Assembly: GCA_001312325.1 (NCBI GenBank)
Contig: BBDJ01000055.1
Coordinates: forward strand, 1-11,719
Source: Lysinibacillus pakistanensis
GTDB taxonomy: Bacteria > Bacillota > Bacilli > Bacillales_A > Planococcaceae
Direction: 5' to 3'
DNA length: 11,719 nucleotides
Position 1 is the first letter of the stretch. Every line of letters begins with the position of its first letter. Shown here one piece after another: positions 5,219-11,719 of the stretch. The translations under genes were made by a program, and so were the position numbers. The notes below the pieces were generated by a model. That model was given only the letters and a program-made list of their open reading frames with translations, had not been told where the DNA came from and did no database searches.

Positions 5219-7826
5219 CTAGTTCTCACAAAAAAATAGCTTATACCACTGATTAACAAGGAATGGTAGAACAGACAGACTATAAATAAAACCTAATTGT
5301 GCCAAACTTAATGTAGCAACCTCAAAAACGCCTGTAAGCATTGGCATAAATAATACGGCGTGTAAGCTTAAAAAAACCAATTAAAAATGCCACCCAAGTA
5401 TATTTATTAGAAAATACGCCAATGGTAAAAATAGATTCTTTTGATCTAGAGTTAAAACCATGAACTAAGCGTGATAAACATAATGTAGTAAATGCCATCG
5501 TGCTCGCAGTTAAAGTATCACCCGTTGACAATCCAATTTCAAAGGCAATAATGGTCGAGATGGCAATTAATATCCCTTCAAGCACCACCTGCGTGGTAAA
5601 TACTTTATTTAATAATGGTTGATGGATATCCCGAGGCTTGTCCTTCATTGTTTTTTTGTTATTTGGCTCTAGACCAATTGCAATAGCCGGTAAGCTATCC
5701 GTCAACAAGTTAATAAACAAGAGATGCACAGGTGCAAAGGGCACTGGTAAGCCTAAAATAGTGGCATATAACACAACAAAAATGGCACCTGCATTCCCCG
5801 ATAATAAGAACAAAATAGCGTTTTTAATATTCGTATAAATACTTCTGCCATTTGCAATAGCCTTGACAATCGTTGAAAAATTATCATCGGTTAAAATCAT
5901 TGAGGAGGCATCTTTAGCTACTTCTGTGCCTGTAATGCCCATCGCCACACCAATATCGGCTTGCTTTAGGGCAGGACCATCATTAACGCCATCTCCAGTC
6001 ATGGCAACGACCTTCCCTGAATCTTGCCATGCTTTTACAATGCGAATTTTTTTGCTCCGGTGTGACACGTGCATAAACTGAAAAATCTTTCACCTTTTCC
6101 TGCAGTTGTTGATCTGTTAAACTTGCAATTTCATGCCCCTCAATCGCCTCTGAAGGATCTTTTAAAATGCCAATTTGCGTGGCGATAGCAGTCGCCGTTA
6201 TTTTATGATCCCCAGTAATCATTACTGGCTTTATACCAGCCTTTATACAATTTTCAACAGCATCTTTGGATTCTTTTCTTGGTGGATCCATCATAGCGAC
6301 AAGCCCTACAAAGATTAAATCTCGTTCAGCTCTGACATTGATAGCTTGACTATCCCTTACCTCCTTATAGGCAATGGCTAGTACCCTTAGCCCATTCATA
6401 GAGAAATCACGATTCGCTGCTTCAATTTTTTTGACGATGGTGCGGTTTCATATCAAGAATTCCTGCAGATGTTTGAATTTTTACGACTTTAGGTAAAAGA
6501 ACATCTACTGCTCCTTTGGTTATCATAATCGATTGCTGATCCATCCTATTTACAGTACTCATCAGCTTTCTATCTGAATCAAAAGGAATTTCCGCTATTC
6601 TTGGATAACGTTCCCTAATAATGGTTTCATCAAAGCCATATTGCTTCCCCAATTTCACAAGAGCAATTTCAGTAGGGTCACCTATTTCCTTTCGATTTCT
6701 TTCCACCGCATCATTACATAGTAATCCCTTGATAATTAAATCTTTCTCGACTGTATTCGTTGTGTGTAGCCAATCATGTGGAATCACTTTTTGGTCTACA
6801 TAGACCTCTTGAACCACCATTTTATTTTCAGTTAATGTGCCGGTTTTATCCGAACAAATAACGGATACACTTCCCAAGCTTTCAACAGCATAGAGCTTTC
6901 GTATAATAGCATTTTCCTTAGCCATTTTTTTGCGTACCAAAAGCCAATACGATGGTAACAATTGAACTTAAAGCCTCTGGAATTGCTGCAACTGCAAGCG
7001 ATACAGCAAACATAAACGATTCTACTAGTGCTCGTCCACGAAACAGGTCAATTATAAAAATGGCTAAACAGATTAATGTAATACCTAAAGCTAATTTTTC
7101 TCCAAATTGATCTAAACTTATTTGTAGAGGCGTCTTCTTTTCTTTCGCCGTATCTAATAGATTGGCAATTTTACCGATTTCAGTTTGCATGCCAATCGCT
7201 GTAACCATGACAATACCACGCCCATTGGTCACAAAGCTTCCAGAGTACACCATATTTTTTTTATCAGCCACTGTGACATTGCTATTCCTGATTGGATCGA
7301 TATGTTTGGCCACAGCAATGGATTCACCCGTTAAAGAGCTTTCATTGATATGCAAATTATGCTTTCTAATAATCGCCCATCTGCATTGATATAATCACCA
7401 GCCTCTAAATACAGAAGATCACCAACGACTATATCTTCCGAAGAAATCTCTAGTAGCTGATTATTGCGCATAACTTTGGCAATTGGAGAGGTTAATGCTT
7501 TTAAGTTATCCAAAGATTGTTCAGCCTTGACATGTTGTACAGTGCCTAGAATTGAATTTAAAATAACAACAACCATGATAACAATTGTACTTTCTACTTC
7601 TCCTAATAAAAAAAGAAACGAATGCAGCAATGATTAAAATAATCACTAATAAATCTTTAAACTGACCAAGGAAAACGGCTATAGTACTTGTCTTTTTCCC
7701 TTCCTCCAATACATTATAGCCGTAAACTTCCTGTCTCTTTTGAACGTCATAATCACTCAATCCTTGTTCTGTTACATTCAATGTTTTCATAACTTCAGCT
7801 GATGACTGTTGATGATACTCTGACAT
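5219..7826 (-). CDS. Ca2+-transporting P-type ATPase, LMCA1-like (multiple frameshifts)
   Basis: This is a P2A-type ATPase exporting Ca2+ from the cytoplasm, about 867 aa after repair. ATG 7826 follows GGAGGGGG. Landmarks by repaired numbering: actuator TGES (E168), M4 AAIPEALSS (E284), phosphorylation motif SDKTGTLT (D326), hinge TGDGVNDGPAL (near 611), M6 NLLTDSLP (N705, T708, D709). In M5, SGNAGA has Ala680 where SERCA has Glu771. In M8, LCLSRLVHGFN has Arg785 where SERCA has Glu908. These two changes are the hallmark of Listeria LMCA1, which moves one Ca2+ per ATP. Breaks are A/T runs of seven at 7608, 6925, 6426, 6047 and 5370, plus a lost base near 7358-7363. An A7 run at 5229-5235 leaves the last residues (LFFCEN or LFFVRTR) uncertain. 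Confidence 0.92.
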
Positions 7827-8238
7827 TCGATTCCCCCTCCATTTGAAATGATTAGACGAGCCGTACCCTTTTTAAAGCTTATTATGCTAAATCCCCTCTC
7901 ACTGACTAGCTATTCAGGAGAATAGTTTATTAGTGGCTCTATCCCTTTTAATAGGTAAAATTTTTTGTTTTTTTGGCGTTTCCTCTTAAAGCTAATAAGA
8001 TTTAGATTCTCATCAGTAGTTTTCTTTCAACTAATATCAAAAAAATAGTATTACATTAGCCGGATCTCTATCTCCTTGAGCCCCTAAAATACTTTAACTA
8101 CAACAATCTATTCCTTGTCCTATTCCAGTATGATAATAATCAATAGAGAAATTAATTATTTATTTGATAGCTGAATGATACGCCATAACAATTTGAGCAG
8201 TAGTCAACGAATATTCGCCATGAATATCGTATCCATAC
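7827..8238. other. Intergenic region upstream of the Ca2+-ATPase
   Basis: About 400 nt of AT-rich sequence without a supported gene. On the - strand a 25-codon frame ending near 8160 reads GYDIHGEYSLTTAQIVMAYH, which looks protein-like, but it runs in from the terminator at 8239-8276 and has no start or ribosome binding site. It may be a remnant. I could not place a convincing ATPase promoter. Confidence 0.4.
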
Positions 8239-8276
8239 AAAAAAAGGCATTTGGAATATGGCTACTCCAAATGCCT
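8239..8276 (-). terminator. Rho-independent terminator of the 94-aa gene
   Basis: On the - strand AGGCATTTGGA (8276-8266) pairs perfectly with TCCAAATGCCT (8255-8245) across a 10-nt loop and is followed by seven T (8245-8239, sharing the last stem base). It lies 32 nt after the stop of the gene at 8308-8592. Confidence 0.85.
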
Positions 8277-8307
8277 CAATTACATGCATAGATTCTCCCA
8301 AAGGACA

Positions 8308-8592
8308 TTATTTTAACTGCTTCTCTTTATTCGCCACTAGTAAATAATCAAGTGCACTCATTCTAGTGAGTTTATGTGTAAACTTTATGGCATCAGCTTG
8401 AGAATCAAACATAAAGTTTTCGAGTTCGTCTGTTGGTATATATTGATTGGCGATTTTTCTTTTTAGTTTGCGGACAGATAAAGTATGTGAATCCTCTTCA
8501 TATAAAACAATAGCACCCACATTTCGATAAAACGTCTGATCAATTGTTGCAACTACTTTGACATTTTTAAATTCTGTTAAATCTATCTGCAT
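8308..8592 (-). CDS. Hypothetical protein, 94 aa
   Basis: ATG 8592 follows AGGGAGG about 11 nt upstream. The product starts MQIDLTEFKNVKVVATIDQT and ends SALDYLLVANKEKQLK. It is soluble, has mixed charge and no signal peptide, with predicted strands early (VKVVATI, NVGAIVLYEE) and a helix late (SQADAIKFTHKLTRM). I do not recognise the family and assign no function. The ORF has no A/T run of seven or more and is unbroken. It starts 110 nt after the pbuE stop with no clear terminator between, so part of its transcription could come from pbuE. A strong terminator follows it. Confidence 0.7.
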   Translation of the reverse strand: MQIDLTEFKNVKVVATIDQTFYRNVGAIVLYEEDSHTLSVRKLKRKIANQYIPTDELENFMFDSQADAIKFTHKLTRMSALDYLLVANKEKQLK

Positions 8593-8701
8593 ATATTTAC
8601 CAACCTCCCTTACACTTACATTCTATCTCTAGCTATGATTGTCCTTCTTATCAGATGACTTTTTTTTGTTATTTCCCCCAAAACTAGCTATTTAAAAATT
8701 T

Positions 8702-9892
8702 CTATGAATGATGCTGAGCAGATGTTAAGTCTAGCTCATGCTCTTGAGAAACTGGTGCTCTTTTTAAAGAGAAAATAGCACAGCCTAATGCACATAAAAC
8801 TAAAATGGCACCAAAGCTAGATAAATGCATAACAGACCCTGTTACAGCAAACATCGCTCCTCCAACAGCAGAACCTATAGATATTCCAATCTGTAAGGCG
8901 GCTGTATTTAAGCTTTGCTGAATATCAGATGTTTTCGGATCAATTTGTATTAAATAATTTTGTAGCGGAGGAGTAAGTGCCAGCTAAGTGCCCCCCATAA
9001 AACCGTGACAATTAGAAACAGTGGTAAGGAAATAATTGTATAAGGAATACTAAATAATACAACTGCAAATGCTGAGACAACCATGATAATCGCTTTCCCA
9101 GTACCAATTTTATCACTCAACCAGCCACCAAGTGCATTCCCACTGACAGATGCGATTCCGAAGATTAGATAACAAATACTAATCCATGAGGCATTCATAT
9201 GAAAAGCTTCTACTAAAAACGGTGTGAGGTATGCATAGAGCATATAATGACCTGCCAGCATAAAAAGTGTAGTTAGTTGAGCACTAAAGATTTTTAAATT
9301 AGCCAATGATTTAATTTGAGCCTTTAATGGGACTACTTCGACCACTGGCATTTTTTTCAAGCAGCAACGCAATAAGAATCATGGATAGCATTGAAAGAAG
9401 AGCAATTCCTAAGAACACAGCTCGCCAGCCAAATGCCTCTGTCACAAAAATGCCCATTGGTACACCAATAACAAGTGCGGAACTAACACCAACAAAAACA
9501 AGCCCCAATGCTTTCGCACGATGTCTTGGTTCGACAATCTTTGTTGTAATCGTTAAGGATAAGACAATCACTAACGCTGTGCTCATCGCTGTGAAAATTC
9601 TAGCAACCATTACTGTCAGGAATGTTGTACTAAAAAATGTCATGATATTCCCAATAGTGAAGATTAATAAAGAAATAAGATATAAACGCTTCCTTTCCAC
9701 TTTTGCTGTTAATGATAAAAGGACAGGCGCTGAAATTGCATAGACAAGCGCAAAAATGGTAATTAATTGACCTGCCGTTGCTAAGGACACATTTAAATCC
9801 TCTGCAATTTTTGGTAATATACCACCAACAATTAACTCCACTAATCCTACTGCAAAGGTAGTAGCAGCAAGAATGTAAACTCTCCAATTCAT
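8702..9892 (-). CDS. pbuE: Purine efflux MFS transporter PbuE (two frameshifts as read)
   Basis: This is a DHA1-type proton-driven exporter of hypoxanthine, adenine and purine analogues, about 396 aa with 12 expected membrane segments. ATG 9892 follows GAAGGGTG. The start MNWRVYILAATTFAVGLVEL, the LIVGGILPKIAEDL helix, the TAKVERKRLYLISLL loop and GNALGGWLSDKIG closely resemble B. subtilis PbuE as I remember it. A T7 run at 9351-9357 shifts the frame. With six T it reads LLLEKMPVVEVVPLKAQIKS. A second break at 8980-8981 (GG where GGG restores LSWALTPPLQNYL) hides the last two helices, which end in ...HELDLTSAQHHS. The purine riboswitch directly upstream independently supports the identification. 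Upstream ATG/in-frame codons to 9979 are within the leader and terminator and are not coding. Confidence 0.93.
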
Positions 9893-9949
9893 CGTAATCA
9901 CCCTTCCATTAGATATCATTTCTGTAGAGGATTCTAGGCGAACAAAAAC

Positions 9950-9991
9950 AAAAAAATCCTGACTACAAAAATGAAGCACAATTTTTGTAGT
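9950..9991 (-). terminator. Riboswitch-controlled terminator of pbuE
   Basis: On the - strand CTACAAAAAT (9990-9981) pairs with ATTTTTGTAG (9972-9963) around an 8-nt loop, followed downstream by TCAGGA and seven T (9956-9950). The right arm continues TCAGGA, which would pair with TCCTGA upstream, but the left side reads TCTA instead. The left arm overlaps the aptamer P1/P3 strand, so aptamer folding and termination compete. Confidence 0.8.
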
Positions 9992-10044
9992 AGATTTTAT
10001 GGTTCCTGGTAGAGACCCTCAATCCATATTATTGAGGTTATACA
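9986..10044 (-). ncRNA. Purine riboswitch aptamer
   Basis: Read on the - strand: P1 5' TGTA, J1/2 TAA, P2 CCTCAAT, loop AATATGG, P2' ATTGAGG, J2/3 GTCTCTACC, P3 and L3 AGGAACCATAAAA, then TCTACTACA. The P2 loop, J2/3 and L3 match the purine riboswitch consensus well. The 3' strand of P3 is two bases shorter than the expected TCCTG-ACTACA, leaving P3 with about three pairs. The discriminator position reads C (ACTA), the guanine/hypoxanthine class, whereas B. subtilis pbuE has U (adenine). Because the terminator reuses the P3'/P1' strand, ligand binding should turn pbuE on. Confidence 0.85.
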
Positions 10045-10065
10045 GATCAAATATTTACCCTAGCT

Positions 10066-10094
10066 ATATTAGCATATTGAATTTTACATGACAA
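10066..10094 (-). promoter_or_regulatory. Sigma-A-like promoter of pbuE
   Basis: On the - strand TTGTCA (10094-10089) is followed after exactly 17 nt by TAATAT (10071-10066). Transcription would start about 15 nt before the aptamer, the usual layout for a purine riboswitch. Confidence 0.6.
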
Positions 10095-10292
10095 CAGTTT
10101 TTTTAGGATTCTACTTCACATTCACTATATAAAAATATTTATAAATAGAATTTTATACCATTTTATCTGTACATGTAGCTAGCAACTTCCGATAAAAAAT
10201 GCCATTTACAAAAGAAAGATTTTAGATTTAGCTTATATTTTTTTCAAATTTGACCATACATAATACTAGAAAGAATATTGCGAGGTGATTGT

Positions 10293-10499
10293 TTGCGTAT
10301 AGTAGGTTTAGTATGCTATTTCTTAGTGTTGTTTTATGGCGTTGAACTAGTAATAGAAGAGCTTGCAATCAATGAACCAGCAAACATTTCCTCTAGACTA
10401 GGAAAACAGCCAATTCCCCTCAAAGAAACTGTAGAAAATTCAACGGTTTGTGTCTATTATCCCACTTATAAAGAATGTACGGCTCTATCGAATAACTAA
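10293..10499 (+). CDS. Small membrane or secreted protein, 68 aa
   Basis: The start is TTG 10293, preceded by GAGGTG at a 5-nt spacing. A TTG at 10278 is in frame but overlaps that site and is unlikely. The product begins with a hydrophobic segment (MRIVGLVCYFLVLFYGVELV), either an uncleaved anchor or a signal sequence. A polar part follows with two Cys spaced 10 residues apart (STVCVYYPTYKECTAL) that could form a disulphide outside the cell. I do not recognise the family. A weak -35-like TTGACC lies at about 10249. A strong terminator follows. It is unbroken and has no long A/T run. The function is unknown, and the neighbouring signal peptidase gene is convergent, so shared control is unlikely. 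Confidence 0.6.
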   Translation: MRIVGLVCYFLVLFYGVELVIEELAINEPANISSRLGKQPIPLKETVENSTVCVYYPTYKECTALSNN

Positions 10500-10520
10500 A
10501 AAGACAAAAAAATAAATTGC

Positions 10521-10565
10521 AAAAGGCAGAAATATTGATTGAAAACAATATTTCTGCCTTTTCTG
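10521..10565. terminator. Strong bidirectional terminator
   Basis: AAAAGGCAGAAATATTG (10521-10537) and CAATATTTCTGCCTTTT (10546-10562) form a perfect 17-bp stem with an 8-nt loop. A/T runs on both sides give U-rich ends in both directions. It separates the + strand 68-aa gene from the - strand signal peptidase gene. Confidence 0.9.
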
Positions 10566-10593
10566 TTTTACATATTTATTATTTAGACATTCT

Positions 10594-11157
10594 TTATTTT
10601 TTTGAACCAATATGGAATTGATTAAACGGATAGAGTGTGACCTTAGCTTCACCATAAATGGCATCTTTAGAAATTAAACCATAATGACGGCTATCGTAAC
10701 TTTTTAGGCGATTGTCACCAAGAACAAAATACATTCCCTCAGGCACCTTTTTTTTCATTGACCAGTTGCTCTAAGGAGAAATTTTCTGTAATGCGTAATT
10801 GATTCGGATCATCCGTTTGACGATTTACATAATCCTCTTTATAGGCCTTACCATTAACATAGAGAACATCATCCTTCATTTCAACCGTGTCACCAGGCAA
10901 ACCAATTACCCGTTTGATATATAACTCGTCCTCTGTTGGTGATTGAAAAACAATTTGATCAAAGCGTTCAATTTTACTCGTTTTACTAACAATAATGATA
11001 TCCTTATCATGATAAGTGGGATACATCGAAGCACCCTGCACTTTAATCGGTGCGAATAAAAATTGCTTACAGCCTAATACAACAATAGCTGTAATCACAA
11101 TAATTTTAAGATAGGATAGTATTTCTTTTTTTAAATTTGTTTTTTTTCCTCTTGCAT
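10594..11157 (-). CDS. lepB: Type I signal peptidase (frameshifted as read)
   Basis: This is a membrane-anchored S26 serine protease that removes signal peptides from exported proteins. One N-terminal membrane segment (LKIIVITAIVVLGCKQFLF) is followed by the box with the nucleophile, QGASMYPT (Ser44), and YIKRVIGLPGD with the general-base Lys82. A T8 run at 10748-10755 truncates it as read. With seven T the frame continues KKVPEGMYFVLGDNRLKSYD, then SRHYG, the conserved GDNR-SxDSR box, and ends ...FHIGSKK. The start is also affected. As read, the frame opens at ATG 11194 without a good site, while ATG 11157 (MQEEKKTNLKKEILSYLK) has GGGGA at 7 nt and comes into frame if the T8 run at 11140-11147 has nine T (or six). 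Repaired length is 187 aa, normal for Bacillales SipS/SipT-type enzymes. Confidence 0.92.
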
Positions 11158-11243
11158 ACTCATTCCCCGATACTGTTTTCTTATAGTATAACATTTTCTA
11201 AAGTGTATTGACGAATGATTCACATAAATTGTTTCATAGCCAC

Positions 11244-11277
11244 AAAAAATAGACAAAGCCTTTTTTTACTTTGCCTA
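11244..11277 (-). terminator. Terminator of the tiny membrane peptide gene
   Basis: On the - strand TAGGCAAAG (11277-11269) pairs with CTTTGTCTA (11258-11250) with one G-T wobble, and six T follow (11249-11244). It ends transcription between the small peptide gene at 11303-11411 and the signal peptidase gene. Confidence 0.7.
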
Positions 11278-11302
11278 GATTCATTCATATTTGTTTTAAT
11301 TA

Positions 11303-11411
11303 TCAATGGTTACTTTGCGTAGCAGAGTGGTGTTGTTCATTGAATAAGTCTACTGCTAAAAAAAATACCAACAGGTAATGCAACTGCTAATAAAATTGTG
11401 CCTATGATCAT
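11303..11411 (-). CDS. Tiny membrane peptide, about 35 aa (frameshifted as read)
   Basis: ATG 11411 has AAGGGAG about 8 nt upstream. The product starts MIIGTILLAVALPVGIF, one transmembrane segment. As read it stops at 11337 after 24 aa (SSRLIQ). An A8 run at 11358-11365 lies just after the membrane segment. With seven A the frame continues LAVDLFNEQHHSATQSNH to TGA 11303, a soluble His/Gln-rich tail. The longer form fits the following terminator better (25 nt downstream) and the pattern of run errors in this window. The family is not recognised and no function is assigned. Confidence 0.55.
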
Positions 11412-11480
11412 CACAATCACTCCCTTAACCATTTCTAAATAAAAGTATACACTAAATTTTCTGACATTTCAAATCAATTT
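11412..11480. other. Short AT-rich spacer
   Basis: Upstream region of the tiny peptide gene. No gene is visible. I could not identify clear -35 and -10 boxes for that gene. Confidence 0.4.
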
Positions 11481-11605
11481 CGCCTTGGCGTAATTGTAGC
11501 TGCCGCTTTGCTTTCGCTACAGATAAACAATGCGTCCGGATTTTGAATTGTGCCAAGGCCTGCAGATGTTTTTTACGCGAAAGCGTAGCGACAGCAGCAC
11601 CAAGG
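11481..11605. repeat. Intergenic repeat copy R3 with internal inverted repeats
   Basis: The segment contains GCAGATGTTTTTTACGCG followed by AAAGCGTAGCGACAGCAGC, matching the second half of R2 (CAGATGTTTTTGCACGAAAGCGAAGCG). It also holds inverted pieces: GCCTTGGC near 11483 against GTGCCAAGGC near 11550, and GCTGCCGCTTTGCTTTCGCT near 11502 against AGCGTAGCGACAGCAGC near 11583. GC content is well above the flanks. No gene is supported. Confidence 0.65.
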
Positions 11606-11659
11606 CAGGTCAGTTAGCCGTTTTCGAAGGATGCGAAGGTTTTAGGCTAACATCCTTTT

Positions 11660-11719
11660 ATTCATTCCTTTGAAACTCCGTGACATCCACCGGGAGCTTT
11701 GGGCCAACAGATGTTTTTC
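11660..11719 (+). repeat. Partial repeat copy R4 running off the right edge
   Basis: GACATCCACCGGGAGCTTTG then GGCCAACAGATGTTTTTC matches the R2 middle (GGGGCAACAGATGTTTTTG). The window ends inside it, so its full length is unknown. Confidence 0.6.

Noticed and set aside
5638..6081. Two + strand open frames over the ATPase C-terminal half
   Set aside because: They are antisense to conserved ATPase motifs, including the TGDGVNDGP hinge.
9327..9743. 138-codon + strand open frame
   Set aside because: It is antisense to pbuE, whose membrane helices and motifs are unmistakable. The antisense product has no recognisable features.
9893..9979. N-terminal extension of PbuE upstream of ATG 9892
   Set aside because: The open frame crosses the riboswitch terminator. 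ATG 9892 has a proper ribosome binding site and matches the known PbuE start.
1348..10755. Programmed ribosomal frameshifting at the A/T runs
   Set aside because: Slippery runs can do this, but 17 sites in unrelated genes, including a protease and a transporter, with no stimulatory structures noted, fit miscalled run lengths far better.
11481..11719. CRISPR-like array from the repeated modules
   Set aside because: The modules differ in length and order, lack regular spacing and uniform spacers, and no cas gene is nearby.

Overview
The window looks like chromosome from a low-GC, endospore-forming Bacillales bacterium, most likely a Lysinibacillus-type member of the Planococcaceae. This placement is an inference. 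It rests on the AT-rich composition, strong AGGAGG-type ribosome binding sites, close family resemblance to PbuE, UvrX, YolD and the Listeria Ca2+-ATPase LMCA1, and intergenic repeats with the CTTTCC-GGG-GCGTCCGATGAGC core seen across Bacillaceae.

Layout. At 147-299 (-) there is a 50-codon membrane peptide, then a gene-poor stretch with an orphan terminator and a repeat copy. At 799-3184 (-) is an SOS-type operon: tandem LexA boxes, a degenerate copy of a small WYL-like gene, the WYL-like gene itself, the Y-family polymerase uvrX, a YolD-like gene and a companion gene of unknown function. At 3319-4969 (+) is a likely sporulation-associated group: a cupin with a His/Tyr/Pro-rich tail, a small holin-like membrane protein and a DUF3231-like protein. 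At 5219-7826 (-) is a Ca2+ P-type ATPase. A 94-aa unknown gene (8308-8592, -) is followed by its own terminator. At 8702-10094 (-) is pbuE, a purine efflux MFS transporter, behind a purine riboswitch, terminator and sigma-A-like promoter. A 68-aa membrane/secreted peptide (10293-10499, +) and signal peptidase I (10594-11157, -) converge on a strong bidirectional terminator. A tiny membrane peptide (11303-11411, -) and further repeats close the window.

The dominant anomaly is technical. Nearly every gene longer than about 120 codons is interrupted, and 17 of the 20 frameshifts I could place fall in A or T runs of 7 or 8. Genes without such runs are intact. Restoring one base at each site rebuilds full-length proteins with all expected catalytic motifs. 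I therefore annotate these as genes carrying probable sequencing or assembly indels, not as pseudogenes, and give reconstructed extents. Three non-homopolymer breaks (about 3635, 7358 and 8980) and a 2-nt shortfall in the riboswitch are less certain.

I found no CRISPR array, tRNA, rRNA, transposase or clearly new multi-gene system. The most informative biology is the SOS polymerase operon with its decayed tandem leader gene, the guanine-type discriminator base and damaged P3 of the pbuE riboswitch, and a hairpin that covers the ribosome binding site of the DUF3231-like gene.
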